In this document: positions 1 through 9,076 of the stretch, piece after piece
How the letters are laid out: every line of letters starts with the position of its first letter
Numbering within the stretch: the first letter of the stretch is position 1
From: MWBV01 sp964447315
Lineage (GTDB): Archaea; Nanobdellota; Nanobdellia; Pacearchaeales; GW2011-AR1
DNA: 64,000 nt
Direction of reading: 5' to 3'
Assembly (NCBI GenBank): GCA_964447315.1
Contig: CAYURQ010000002.1
Coordinates: 26,587-90,586, forward strand
The notes under the pieces: model-generated
The model's input: the letters and a program-made list of their open reading frames with translations, nothing else
The model's database searches: none
What the model was told of the DNA's origin: nothing
Program-made: the position numbers and the translations under genes

Positions 1-1
1 C

Positions 2-2113
2 ACTTATGCAACTTTTTTAATAAAAGGAACTAATCTTGGAAATTATTCTGGAGAAATTTCTATAACTGGAGATGTTATTGAAAATCTTCCTGTAAATATA
101 ATTGTTGTTGAATCTCCTTTAGAAACTTCTTTTTTAGTTGAATTAAATCCTTTAAGAAAATCTTTTAATTTAGGAAGAGATATTGAATTTAAATTAAATT
201 TAAATAAATTAAAAATCGGACATCTAGATAATTTAAATGTGAGTTATTATTTAAATAATTCTCAAGGAAGAGTTTTTTTATTAGGATTTGAATCATTTAA
301 TTTAACTAATTCATTTCATTTAATTAAAAAATTTCCAGTTCCTTCAGAAGCTGAAAAAGGAAGTTATGTACTTTTTGTAAAAGCTGTTTCTCAAGATTTT
401 GAAATAGAAAATTCTTCTTTAATTGTCCTTAAAAAACCATTTTTTCAAAGGATTATTTTTGGATTTTTACCTATGTGGCTTTTATTCACAATAATTGGAA
501 CTTTCTCCTTTGGGGGTATTTTGTTTTATTTAATTAAAAGAAAAATAAAACGTTCTAAAAAATATAAAATGGAACTTGATTTTAAAAAAATTCCAAAAGC
601 AGATAAAAAATTTTTGAATTTAGGAAAAATTGCAGAAACAAAAGTTGGAGCTTATTTAGACCCTGAAAAATTAAAAACTCATTGTATTGTTGCAGGGGCA
701 ACTGGAGGGGGGAAAAGTATTTCAGCACAAGTCATAATTGAAGAAGCCTTGCTTCAAAATATAGCAGTTATTGTTTTTGACCCAACAGCTCAGTGGTCAG
801 GAATGTTAAGAAAATGCACTGATAAAAAAATGATATCTTATTACCCTAAATTTGGTCTTAAAGCAGCAGATGCAAAAGCCTTTCCAGGAAATATCAGACA
901 AGTAACAGATGCTCGTGAAATCATTGATATTGAAAAATATATGAATCCAGGACAAATACAAATATTTACAATGAATAAATTAGAACCAAAAGATATTGAT
1001 ATTTTTGTAGCAAATGTTATCCGTGAAATTTTTAAATCAGACCCAAAAGAAAATCCTGAAATAAAATTAATTATTGTTTTTGATGAAGTCCATCGTTTAC
1101 TTTCAAAGTTTGGAGGCAGTGGAGAGGGATTTTTGCAAATTGAAAGGGCATGCCGTGAATTTCGTAAATGGGGTTTAGGAGTTATGCTTGTTTCTCAAGT
1201 TTTGAATGATTTTGTTGGTGAAATTAAAGCAAATATTAGTACAGAAGTTCAAATGAGAACAAGAGATGAAGGAGATTTAGGAAGAATTAAAACAAAATAT
1301 GGTGAAACATTTTTACAATCTTTAGTTAAAGCTTCAGTGGGTGTTGGAATGTTTGTTAATCCTGCTTATAATAGGGCAAAACCTTATTTCATAAATTTTA
1401 GACCAATTTTACACAACACTAGAAGACTTTCAGATGAGGAACTTGAAAAGTATAATAACTATAATGAAAATGTAGATGATATGGAATTTCAAATTCAACA
1501 GCTAGAAGAATTAAAAGTAGATGTTTTTGATATGAAAATGGAACTTAAATTAATAAAAGATAAAATAATGACTGGTAATTTCTCTGTTGTTGATATTTAT
1601 ATTGAAGGGTTAAAACCCAGAGTAGATAAACAGTGGGAAAAACTAGGAAAGAAACCAAAAAAGAGAGTAAAGAAACTTGCAGATATGGAAGAAATTAAAA
1701 AATCAATTGAAGAAGCAAAAGCAGCCCGTAAAAAATTTGAAGAAACAGTACACCATAAAAAAGCAGCTGAGGAAAAAGAAGAAGAGAAAGAAGAAAGTAT
1801 AGAAGATAAAATGTTAAAAGCATTAACTTTTGATAATGGAATAATGGTTTCTAGTCTTAAGGAACTAAAAGATGTTCTTCCTAATTTAGATAATGAAATA
1901 TTTAAAATACATGTTAGTGATCAAAAAAATGATATTGCAGAATGGCTTAAACAATTATCTCCAGATTTATCTTCTAAAGCAAAAACAAAAAAAACAAAAC
2001 AAGAATTAATAGAATTTCTTAAAACAACAGATAAAAAACCAGAAAAACCCATTGAAAAGAAAGAATCTGAAGAAGAGGAAGAAGAAGAGGATTCTGAAGA
2101 AAAACAAGAATAA
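2..2113 (+). CDS. Membrane-anchored HerA-type ATPase, 5' end outside the window
   Basis: The frame is open from the first bases, so the gene starts before the window; the GTG at 239 is internal, because the residues before it align with the ectodomain of the ATPase at 26962-30486. Visible parts are a beta-rich ectodomain, one membrane segment near nt 450-540 followed by a KRKIKRSKK stop-transfer stretch, then a DUF87/HerA-type ATPase with Walker A GATGGGKS (from nt 695) and Walker B IIVFDEVH. A coiled coil follows, then a C-terminal domain (ALTFDNG..SLKEL..FKIHV..KND) that resembles DUF5752, and an acidic tail. HerA-family ATPases are hexameric motors acting on DNA or protein; the fused ectodomain implies work at the membrane, which is inference. 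The ATPase part is nearly identical to the 26962 paralogue, including at DNA level near nt 1530-1610, suggesting recent duplication or gene conversion. It converges on the minus-strand operon with a 4-nt gap. Confidence 0.85.
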   Translation, partial: TYATFLIKGTNLGNYSGEISITGDVIENLPVNIIVVESPLETSFLVELNPLRKSFNLGRDIEFKLNLNKLKIGHLDNLNVSYYLNNSQGRVFLLGFESFNLTNSFHLIKKFPVPSEAEKGSYVLFVKAVSQDFEIENSSLIVLKKPFFQRIIFGFLPMWLLFTIIGTFSFGGILFYLIKRKIKRSKKYKMELDFKKIPKADKKFLNLGKIAETKVGAYLDPEKLKTHCIVAGATGGGKSISAQVIIEEALLQNIAVIVFDPTAQWSGMLRKCTDKKMISYYPKFGLKAADAKAFPGNIRQVTDAREIIDIEKYMNPGQIQIFTMNKLEPKDIDIFVANVIREIFKSDPKENPEIKLIIVFDEVHRLLSKFGGSGEGFLQIERACREFRKWGLGVMLVSQVLNDFVGEIKANISTEVQMRTRDEGDLGRIKTKYGETFLQSLVKASVGVGMFVNPAYNRAKPYFINFRPILHNTRRLSDEELEKYNNYNENVDDMEFQIQQLEELKVDVFDMKMELKLIKDKIMTGNFSVVDIYIEGLKPRVDKQWEKLGKKPKKRVKKLADMEEIKKSIEEAKAARKKFEETVHHKKAAEEKEEEKEESIEDKMLKALTFDNGIMVSSLKELKDVLPNLDNEIFKIHVSDQKNDIAEWLKQLSPDLSSKAKTKKTKQELIEFLKTTDKKPEKPIEKKESEEEEEEEDSEEKQE

Positions 2114-2117
2114 ATTT

Positions 2118-3983
2118 TTAATTTAAATCATAGTAAAGATATATTTGACTGGAATCATTTGTTTTATATTCTCTTAATTTAACTGGAAAAGTTATTTCAT
2201 AATCATATTTTCCATAAAATCCTTGTGATTGTTGATTTATTTTAGAAACAAAAATAATATCTTCTTTATCAATAGAATCATATTCATTATTAGAACTAAC
2301 ATCATCAGAATAATCCCAAAGAATTCCTGTTACAAAATTAGAGTTGTTTGTTGAATTTATTACTGGAACATTATTTATTGTATTATCTTGAATATCAAAA
2401 GAAAGAGTGTTTTTGGGAATTTGAGAAATAGTATATTTATTAGATATAGAATCTTGATAGTTTTGCATGTTTAATATTGAATCTATTTCAAAAAAATCAT
2501 TTGAACTATTCGTCCCAGAAATATTTATTCCTATTGCTTGTAAAGATGCCCAATTAATATTAGCTTCTGAATCAGTTATAAATATATTCCCATTAAATAA
2601 AGAAATATTTTTCCATCTTTCTAAAGTTCCTTTACTTGTTCCAATGATCCTTTCAATACTAACATTTCCATAAATATCTTGCCAGGCACTTATTGAAAAA
2701 CTTTTATTTGCTTTATTATTTGATTGATTATATTCAGTTATTTGATTCCAAAAGTTAGGATAAACAAAAATGTTATTTTTTCCTATTTGAGCCCTCCAGG
2801 AAATACTTGTTTTATTTTTTGATAATCCTAAAACATTTATTGTGTCATTATCTAAATTTTCTCCTGAATTTTCTGGGTCTCCTTGAAAAAATCCAATGTT
2901 TAAGTTTAAAGCATCTCCACAACCTAAATTTTCAACACTGGCATTAATTATTATTGTTTGGTTTTCAATTGGATTTTCCTCATTTAAAAAAATACTAGTG
3001 TAATTTACAAACAAATCAGGTAAATCTGAATAACTTTCTGTGCTTGAGAAAGTTAAATTATCTATGTTTCCAGAACTATCATTCATAATACAATTGAAAG
3101 ACCAAGATGTTGTTTGATTTAAAAAAATATCTGCATAATAAATATTTTTAGTTAAGGAAACTCCAGAATAATTTATCGTTAAATTATTTGTTATTGCCTG
3201 TATTATTGCTCCATTAATTCCTGTAAAATCATCTGTACCACTACAATTAACTCTAACATATTCATATCCACAAACAAAACTTTGATTAACAAAAACTGAA
3301 TTAACATTAGGATTTATTAAATCAACATTAAAAGTATTATTTGAATTAGAAAAATTTGAAATAGATAAATTATCATAAACTTCACAAGAGTAGAAATAAG
3401 TTCCTTGAGAAAGATTTTTTGAGAAAGTAGCATATCTTTGGTTTGAATTTACTTGTATTGTTTCATTTAAATGCCATCCTCCACTCCAATTACCCCATAA
3501 ACTAACATTTGCTAAATTTGAGTCAGGATCTGTTAAAGAACAGTTAAATAAAATATCTCTTGAAACATTTCCATAATTTTCTGGATAAATTAAACCTGTT
3601 TCAGGAGGAGTATTTAATGTTAAATTACTAGCTACATCATAGCCAACTCCAGTAACAGTGACATTTCTTTCTTCAGCAAGATAATCACTTCCATCATTGA
3701 AAATCTTAACTGTTAAAATATCCCCTAGACTACAACCATTATTTAATAATTCACAATCAATTAAATAAAGATTATTAGTTCCAGAGTTTCCAATTGGTCC
3801 TATTATGTCTGTTAAATTATCATTTTTTCCATTTAAATAATTCCATAAAGTAACTATTCTTCCATTAGCCCCTGTACCATCTAAAGCATCTTCTGTAACC
3901 CCTGTTATATAATGAGAAGCATAGCTAAAAGGAACAAGGAGAGTTATTACAAAAATTAAAAACAACCATTTTCTTAATTCCAT
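2118..3983 (-). CDS. Exported modular surface protein (621 aa) with CARDB-like and YGNV-type C-terminal domains
   Basis: An N-terminal signal peptide (WLFLIFVITLLVPFSYA) is followed by a domain (SHYITGVTEDALDG...) shared with the first ~100 residues of the 399-aa protein at 7223-8422. Next come Ig-like segments rich in N-x-S/T sequons, a CARDB-like adhesion domain around residues 325-435, and a C-terminal domain beginning WQDIYGNVS. The last two parts match the C-terminus of the 4429-aa giant closely (TGILWD.SDD, NNEYDS.DKEDIIFVSK), so this protein looks like a short version of that giant with a different N-terminus. It has no C-terminal membrane segment and is probably secreted or held non-covalently at the surface. 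It is last in the AbrB-led operon and overlaps the upstream gene by 10 nt. Exact function unknown. Confidence 0.8.
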   Translation of the reverse strand: MELRKWLFLIFVITLLVPFSYASHYITGVTEDALDGTGANGRIVTLWNYLNGKNDNLTDIIGPIGNSGTNNLYLIDCELLNNGCSLGDILTVKIFNDGSDYLAEERNVTVTGVGYDVASNLTLNTPPETGLIYPENYGNVSRDILFNCSLTDPDSNLANVSLWGNWSGGWHLNETIQVNSNQRYATFSKNLSQGTYFYSCEVYDNLSISNFSNSNNTFNVDLINPNVNSVFVNQSFVCGYEYVRVNCSGTDDFTGINGAIIQAITNNLTINYSGVSLTKNIYYADIFLNQTTSWSFNCIMNDSSGNIDNLTFSSTESYSDLPDLFVNYTSIFLNEENPIENQTIIINASVENLGCGDALNLNIGFFQGDPENSGENLDNDTINVLGLSKNKTSISWRAQIGKNNIFVYPNFWNQITEYNQSNNKANKSFSISAWQDIYGNVSIERIIGTSKGTLERWKNISLFNGNIFITDSEANINWASLQAIGINISGTNSSNDFFEIDSILNMQNYQDSISNKYTISQIPKNTLSFDIQDNTINNVPVINSTNNSNFVTGILWDYSDDVSSNNEYDSIDKEDIIFVSKINQQSQGFYGKYDYEITFPVKLREYKTNDSSQIYLYYDLN

Positions 3984-6019
3984 TTTAATCTATTATCATT
4001 AATTTCCTTAAGTTCATTAATAACAAGTTTTTTTTCATTTTTAGAAAGGCCATTATATTCTTTTTTAATTTTTTCATAAATTTCTTTTGCTTGTTTTTCT
4101 TTATTTTGATTTAATAATTTTTTCATTTCACTGATATCTTCTAATGTATTTAATGTAGGTTTAACCTCTTCTTTTTTCTTTATTTTAAATAAATAAATCA
4201 ACAATCCCAAACAAAATAATACTAAAATAATAATTCCTAAAGAACCTCTTGAACCAAATTCTGAAATTAAATTTCCAGTTATTTTTGTTGTTTTTTCATC
4301 TTCTTGAATTATTTTTACAGGACTTAATAGAATATTTTTCAAAGAACCTGAAGGAACTTCTTTTTGAATGTAATAAGTTATTTTTTTTGTATCTGAGTAA
4401 AATAGTAAAACAGGATCTTCTTTAACAACCTCATAATTTATATTTATTATTTCTAATTCAGATGCTCCCTCAACAATATCTTTTGGAATAACCACAATAT
4501 AATAAAATCCTTCTATTTGATCAATTTGAGATTCCAGTAAATCTTCTATAACTGTTAAATCTTTTCTAGAACCATCCATATAAACAATTTCTACATTATA
4601 AAAATTGCTTTTTATAATTAAATTTCTTTCTTTTATTATTTCAAAAACAGAATTAACTTCTTTTTTTAAATTATTCCCCAATTCTCCTAAATATTCCAAT
4701 CTAGCTATTTGAATATCTTCTTCATTTACTTCTCTAACAATGCTGTCTTCTTGAACAAGGATTAAATCTTCAGGAGTTTTTTTCTTAATTATGCTTATCC
4801 TTAAATTAGCAGAACTTAATTTATTCTCAAGTTCTGTTTCACTTAAGTCTTGATTTTTATATTTTTCTACATCTCTTTTCAATGAATTAAGTTCAGAAAT
4901 TACTCCATTAATTTCATTTTCTATTTTTAAACTTTCAAATAATTCTTTTTCTTTTCCTTGTTTTTCATTTATAGTTCCCTTAATGCCATTAATATCATTA
5001 ATTGTAGAATCAATTTCAGATAAAACATTATCTACTCTTCCAAGTAATTTTATATCTAATCCTGTTTTAGAAACAGAATCATTTGTTAAAAGAGAAGTAG
5101 CATAAACTTCTTTTGATAACCCAGCAATATTTCCAGCTTCATCAACTCCTGCAACCCGATAATAATAAGTTTTTCCTTTTTCAACATCGTTGTCAGTATA
5201 ATAATTATTATTTGTAGTTTTAAAGTAATCAGTATAATCTATTTGAGGATTTTCTGATTTGTATATATTAAATTCCTTAATTTCTTGATCATAAAACCAT
5301 TCTAATTTAATTTGTCCTTGATATCCAATTGCATTTATTATTGAGATAGCCTCTGGTTTTACTGTATCTACAATAAATAAGTTATCTCCCAGTAATTTTT
5401 TACTGCTTGTTCCATAAACATCATTTGCTTGAAATTCAAAATATCCAACTGTTTCACCAACATTCCCTGGAACAATTAAATATCCTTTCCAAGAAGTTCC
5501 AGAACCAGTTAATGAAATTTCTTTTTTAGTTATTCCATCAAGGGTATATTCAAGAGTAGGAGTTTCAGAACATTCTTTAGATGTTGTTAAAGTTATTTCA
5601 TATTGTCCTTCTTTTAATGGTGTTTCTTCTGATAACTTTAATGTTCCATAAACAGGAGTTTTTGTTTTAAAAACAACTTTCATAGGTTCTTGATTTAAAT
5701 CACTTCCACATCTAATATAATAATCATGAACTCCTTCGTTTAAATTATCTATATATTGTTCATGTTTTGTTCCATATTTTCCTGAAAATTCTTTTGTTGG
5801 AACAATACCTGAAGATTCTGAATAATAACATTGAGTTTCTACTGAGGTAATGATTTTCAATAAAACAGATTCTGATAAAAATGGTTCATTAAAAATATAT
5901 GTATAATTTGAAAAATTATATGTTGGAGGTTGAACAATAGGAGTTGTTTCTCCTAAAACAAAAGCCATGCTAATAATTATTAAAAATAATATGAAAATTA
6001 AATAACTTTTTTTTATCAT
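3974..6019 (-). CDS. Membrane-anchored surface protein with fibronectin-like domain and coiled coil (681 aa)
   Basis: The protein has an N-terminal signal peptide, beta-rich ectodomain segments, a fibronectin-III-like domain at roughly residues 225-315 (GQIKLEWFYD...YYYRVAGVDEAGN), a long predicted coiled coil (about 325-420), another beta-rich domain, and a single membrane segment near the C-terminus (LGIIILVLFCLGLLIYLF) followed by a charged cytoplasmic tail of about 60 residues. This is a type I topology with a tail that could contact cytoplasmic partners. It overlaps the upstream 401-aa gene by 4 nt (ATGA) and the downstream gene by 10 nt, so translation is probably coupled. I do not recognise a named family. 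Confidence 0.8.
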   Translation of the reverse strand: MIKKSYLIFILFLIIISMAFVLGETTPIVQPPTYNFSNYTYIFNEPFLSESVLLKIITSVETQCYYSESSGIVPTKEFSGKYGTKHEQYIDNLNEGVHDYYIRCGSDLNQEPMKVVFKTKTPVYGTLKLSEETPLKEGQYEITLTTSKECSETPTLEYTLDGITKKEISLTGSGTSWKGYLIVPGNVGETVGYFEFQANDVYGTSSKKLLGDNLFIVDTVKPEAISIINAIGYQGQIKLEWFYDQEIKEFNIYKSENPQIDYTDYFKTTNNNYYTDNDVEKGKTYYYRVAGVDEAGNIAGLSKEVYATSLLTNDSVSKTGLDIKLLGRVDNVLSEIDSTINDINGIKGTINEKQGKEKELFESLKIENEINGVISELNSLKRDVEKYKNQDLSETELENKLSSANLRISIIKKKTPEDLILVQEDSIVREVNEEDIQIARLEYLGELGNNLKKEVNSVFEIIKERNLIIKSNFYNVEIVYMDGSRKDLTVIEDLLESQIDQIEGFYYIVVIPKDIVEGASELEIININYEVVKEDPVLLFYSDTKKITYYIQKEVPSGSLKNILLSPVKIIQEDEKTTKITGNLISEFGSRGSLGIIILVLFCLGLLIYLFKIKKKEEVKPTLNTLEDISEMKKLLNQNKEKQAKEIYEKIKKEYNGLSKNEKKLVINELKEINDNRLKWN

Positions 6020-7221
6020 TTTTTCTTTTTTCCTCCAATTAATTTTTTCTCTTGATTTATTTCATATAATAAATAAGCAATCCCTAAAATTAAAACAAGA
6101 TAAATAATTGGTTTAATTATTCTTGATAATGAAAATTCACTATCTTTTACATTTATTATTGCGCTCTTTTCAAAGGTTCTTTTTCCATCATAAAAGACTC
6201 TTCCTGTAACAATATATTTTCCTACTTTTTGGGGTGTAAAATAAAAATCAAATTTTTTTGTTTCATCAATACTTACCAGTGAATTTTGGCTTTCCAATAA
6301 TTGTATTGTTTTTCCATTTTCAGTTATTTCTCCTTTGAATTGTGCACGAACTGATTTTTCACCATTATTTTCAAAATAAACTTCTATTTTTGTGGTATCT
6401 TCTTTTTCAACCCAAGGAGGAGTGATTATTTGAGTTAATATTCCACTGGCCTTTAATGCTCCAATCTCAAGAACATCAAAAGTTAATGTTTCTTGATTGT
6501 AACAATCAATTGCATAAAAATCAACCCAATATTGTCCTATTTTTAAATCACTTGAATCTACCTCAAAGATAATTTCTTGAGAAGTAGTAGGAATTATTTC
6601 TTTACCAATAAAATTTTCTTGTTTAACAATTTCTAATTGATTTTCATCCCATATTTCAACTCTAAAATTTGGTTTCAATCTTATATTTCCTTGATTGAAG
6701 ATATCTGCTCTAAAAATTATTGGATCTCCTTTTTCAACACTTTCTACTTTAAATCTTCTTGCTGTACAACTCATTGATTCAACGTCAGTCACTTCTACTT
6801 GAACATTTAAATCAAGAGCTGCATTAACAATTCCAGTTGCCTGTCCTTGAATTATTTTTCCTTTTCCTGAGATTTTAGCTCTGACAAAACCTTGATAAAT
6901 TCCGTTTGGTATATCTTCTGGGGGATTAACCATTATTTTCATATAATAAGGATTTTCTTTTGAAACTTCAAATTCTGTTTCTTGAAAACTAAGCCATTCT
7001 TCTATTTCCCCTCTTTTTTGTATTTCAACGTAAACAGGTTCATCTGAATCAACAGTTATAACAACATTTTTTTCAGAATATCCTCCTCTAAGAACATCCT
7101 CATAAATTACTTTTGCAGGGCTAATTCCAATATTTGCTCCTAAAACAAAATTACTAAATATTATTATGCTAATAATTCCAATAATTCCAATGGTTGTTTT
7201 TTTATTATTTATTTTATTCAT
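6016..7221 (-). CDS. Exported beta-sandwich protein with C-terminal membrane anchor (401 aa)
   Basis: I start the gene at 7221 (MNKINNKK), 1 nt after the upstream stop codon and preceded by a GAGG ribosome-binding site; a longer frame starting at 7251 would overlap the upstream gene. After the signal sequence, residues beginning IGISPAKVIYEDVLRGGYSEKN resemble the first domain of COG1470/DUF916-like membrane proteins, in which a first beta-sandwich domain and further Ig-like domains precede a single C-terminal membrane helix. Here the helix is IIYLVLILGIAYLLYEI, followed by a short lysine-rich tail. In bacteria, DUF916 proteins anchor secreted WxL-type proteins to the wall; a comparable anchoring role here is inference only. 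Confidence 0.8.
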   Translation of the reverse strand: MNKINNKKTTIGIIGIISIIIFSNFVLGANIGISPAKVIYEDVLRGGYSEKNVVITVDSDEPVYVEIQKRGEIEEWLSFQETEFEVSKENPYYMKIMVNPPEDIPNGIYQGFVRAKISGKGKIIQGQATGIVNAALDLNVQVEVTDVESMSCTARRFKVESVEKGDPIIFRADIFNQGNIRLKPNFRVEIWDENQLEIVKQENFIGKEIIPTTSQEIIFEVDSSDLKIGQYWVDFYAIDCYNQETLTFDVLEIGALKASGILTQIITPPWVEKEDTTKIEVYFENNGEKSVRAQFKGEITENGKTIQLLESQNSLVSIDETKKFDFYFTPQKVGKYIVTGRVFYDGKRTFEKSAIINVKDSEFSLSRIIKPIIYLVLILGIAYLLYEINQEKKLIGGKKKK

Positions 7222-7222
7222 T

Positions 7223-8422
7223 TTAAACCTCATTTGCCTGAACTGCCCCAAAGATTATATTTCCTTGACAAGTTCCTGAAACTCCTGTTGGAAGATATAT
7301 CCTCCAATAAGTTGAATTAATTGCCTTTGTTTCAGTATCATTTCTTCTATATTCTAAATTAAATTTTTTAATAACAGGACTAGAAGTTAAATTAGTATAA
7401 TTTCCAACAAACTGTCCTATATTTAAATTACCTGGAGTTGATTTTGTTAAATTGAATTTTTCATTTTCAATAGAGATATTTTTTACTGGACCTAAACTAC
7501 AGTTCATGGCATTTCCATCTCCTTCTTGAAACCCATAACCACTTAAAGACAAATTTATTTTTACATTGCCATAATTAGTTACATTTAATTCTAATTCCTC
7601 TGATACTTCCAAAGCATTAATTTCACCAAAACTTACAGGCGAATTTAGTCCTAAACCAAGTAAAGGGTTAATAAAGGTTAAATCACTTCCTAAAGAAGTT
7701 GAACTTAAATTATCACTTGCATTTAAAGTACAATTCCAATCCCAAGAGTTTGCATAATACCAAATATTAAAACTACAATTAGCATAAACTTCATTTGAAT
7801 TTCCATAACTATAATTTAAATCACAACTATTATTAGTATAATGAAGATTGTTATCATTAAAATCAAATAAACTAGAGTTTGAATTATCAAAAAATATCGC
7901 ATTTACATTTGTTAAAGTATTTTCTCCATCATATTCTGTTATTATTCCTTCACAAGTTATTTTTTTTGTTGTTGCAGGCAATAAATCAATTTCATTTGGA
8001 GGACTTAAAGTAAAATCATCAACAGTTATTGTTCCGATTTTTGGAGGGCTATTTATTGTTATATTATCTACTTCAGTAAAGCCAAATTGTCCTACTGTTA
8101 CATTTTTTTCTCCTGAAAGATATCCATTTCCATTGTTAAAAATTCTTAATGTTAAAACATCATTTCTTTGACAAGGTGTTTCTAATAGCTCACAATTAAT
8201 CATATAAATTTCACTTACCCCGGAATTTCCATTAACTCCCACAATATCTGTTAAATTATCATTTATTCCATTATTTGGATTCCATAAAGTTATTGTTAAA
8301 TCATCTGCACTCGCCCCATCTGCCCCATCATTAACAATTCCAATTATAAAGTGAGCAGCAGAGCTAAAAGGAATTATTGTTATTATTATAGCAAAATTAA
8401 TTAAAAATGTTTTCCAATTCAT
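7223..8422 (-). CDS. Exported protein ending in the GTCQGNIIFGAVQA domain (399 aa)
   Basis: A signal peptide is followed by an N-terminal domain (AAHFIIGIVNDGADG...) shared with the 621-aa protein of the same operon. The remaining ~280 residues match the proteins at 34235-35209 and 53246-54235 throughout: a D.NN.HYTN.[ST]C motif, a W.CT core, INLSLSGYGF, NAMNC[ST]LG, and the closing block YWR[IV]Y[LV]P.GV.GTCQGN. Cysteines in the NC[ST]LG and GTCQGN blocks are conserved in all three, which would suit a disulfide. There is no C-terminal membrane segment. The gene sits 3 nt after the 110-aa gene and 1 nt before the 401-aa membrane-anchored gene. Function unknown; I infer a structural or ligand-binding surface subunit. 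Confidence 0.8.
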   Translation of the reverse strand: MNWKTFLINFAIIITIIPFSSAAHFIIGIVNDGADGASADDLTITLWNPNNGINDNLTDIVGVNGNSGVSEIYMINCELLETPCQRNDVLTLRIFNNGNGYLSGEKNVTVGQFGFTEVDNITINSPPKIGTITVDDFTLSPPNEIDLLPATTKKITCEGIITEYDGENTLTNVNAIFFDNSNSSLFDFNDNNLHYTNNSCDLNYSYGNSNEVYANCSFNIWYYANSWDWNCTLNASDNLSSTSLGSDLTFINPLLGLGLNSPVSFGEINALEVSEELELNVTNYGNVKINLSLSGYGFQEGDGNAMNCSLGPVKNISIENEKFNLTKSTPGNLNIGQFVGNYTNLTSSPVIKKFNLEYRRNDTETKAINSTYWRIYLPTGVSGTCQGNIIFGAVQANEV

Positions 8423-8425
8423 TTT

Positions 8426-8758
8426 TTATCTTAGGATAACCTCCATTTTTTTGCTACAAGTAAAATTATATTCTTTTCCAGGATAAATTATGAAATTTTC
8501 ACCAACTCCTCCAAATATATTTGCATATCCTTTTTCTTGTTTATATTCAAAGTAAGTTATTGTTAGCAAATCTGGATAAGATTTAACTAAATCTTTAACA
8601 TAAAAAGGAGAAACTTCTTCTGGAATTAAAACCAGATTTTCTCCTTCTGAAAGTTGAATTTCTGAAACATTCTCTTCTGGAATAAATTCAGCTATGGCTA
8701 TTGCAGTGGTAAATAAAAATGCTAAAATTACAATTAGTATTAAAAGATTGTTTTTCAT
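8426..8758 (-). CDS. Small exported protein (110 aa)
   Basis: An N-terminal hydrophobic segment (LLILIVILAFLFTTAIAIA) acts as signal peptide or anchor. The ~85-residue extracellular part has the pattern EGENLVLIPEE...YFEYKQ...GGVGENFIIYPGKEYNFTC. Paired 'N-L/W-I/V ... L ... I.PG..Y.' elements like this also occur at the C-terminus of the 4548-aa protein. The ATG overlaps the TGA of the AbrB-type gene (ATGA), and an upstream GAGG ribosome-binding site lies within that gene, so the two are translationally coupled. Confidence 0.75.
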   Translation of the reverse strand: MKNNLLILIVILAFLFTTAIAIAEFIPEENVSEIQLSEGENLVLIPEEVSPFYVKDLVKSYPDLLTITYFEYKQEKGYANIFGGVGENFIIYPGKEYNFTCSKKMEVILR

Positions 8759-8916
8759 TGTTTGTCCTCCTCAATTATTATTTTCTTTTTAATTGGATCG
8801 AATTTAAGAACTATTTTTTGTCCTTCTTTTAAATCCAAAGTATCAACTATTGCTTTTGGGATTTTTATTCTGTGTCCTTTTTGGATTTTGTTGTCTTTGA
8901 AGGTTATTTCAACCAT
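8755..8916 (-). CDS. AbrB/SpoVT-type DNA-binding protein (53 aa), operon leader
   Basis: This short gene encodes a near-minimal swapped-hairpin domain: HRIKIPKAIVDTLDLKEGQK followed by IVLKFDP and IIIEE matches the AbrB/MazE fold pattern R[IV].IPK......L..G..[IV]. It is the first gene of the minus-strand surface operon; its TGA overlaps the ATG of the next gene. AbrB domains bind AT-rich palindromic DNA as dimers. The intergenic region upstream carries several AAAGTAT/ATACTTT half-sites (see 8918-8989), so autoregulation and control of the divergent giant gene are plausible. As an antitoxin-type fold it could also have a toxin partner, but none is adjacent. Confidence 0.85.
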   Translation of the reverse strand: MVEITFKDNKIQKGHRIKIPKAIVDTLDLKEGQKIVLKFDPIKKKIIIEEDKQ

Positions 8917-8917
8917 A

Positions 8918-8989
8918 AGTACTTTTTAAAGTATCTAGAAAGTATCTAGATAACCTCTTTTTATACTAAACATATACTTTATAAAGTAT
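8918..8989. promoter_or_regulatory. Putative AbrB operator array and operon promoter
   Basis: The region between the AbrB gene and the 4548-aa gene holds a perfect 16-bp palindrome ATACTTTATAAAGTAT (8974-8989), which contains a TATA-like core, an exact 11-bp tandem repeat AAAGTATCTAG (8928-8938, 8939-8949), and a further TACTTT at 8919-8924 facing the first AAAGTAT. Five copies of the same half-site within 72 bp are unlikely to be only base composition. If the palindrome is the minus-strand TATA box, transcription would start near 8957 and the tandem repeats would lie in the leader. Operator function is inferred from position and symmetry. Confidence 0.6.
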
Positions 8990-9044
8990 TTAAACTTTAT
9001 GTTTTCAAGAGAAATAAACTAAATTTAAAATCAAATCACAACAA

Positions 9045-9054
9045 TTTATAAAAA
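9045..9054 (+). promoter_or_regulatory. TATA box of the 4548-aa gene
   Basis: TTTATAAAAA is centred about 27 nt before the ATG at 9077, the spacing expected for a leaderless or nearly leaderless archaeal transcript. No Shine-Dalgarno sequence precedes the ATG. Confidence 0.55.
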
Positions 9055-9076
9055 CCAAATTAAATACAAAGTTTAA

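Noticed and set aside
239..241. GTG as start of the first ATPase
   Set aside because: The frame is open to the window edge and the upstream residues align with the paralogue's ectodomain.
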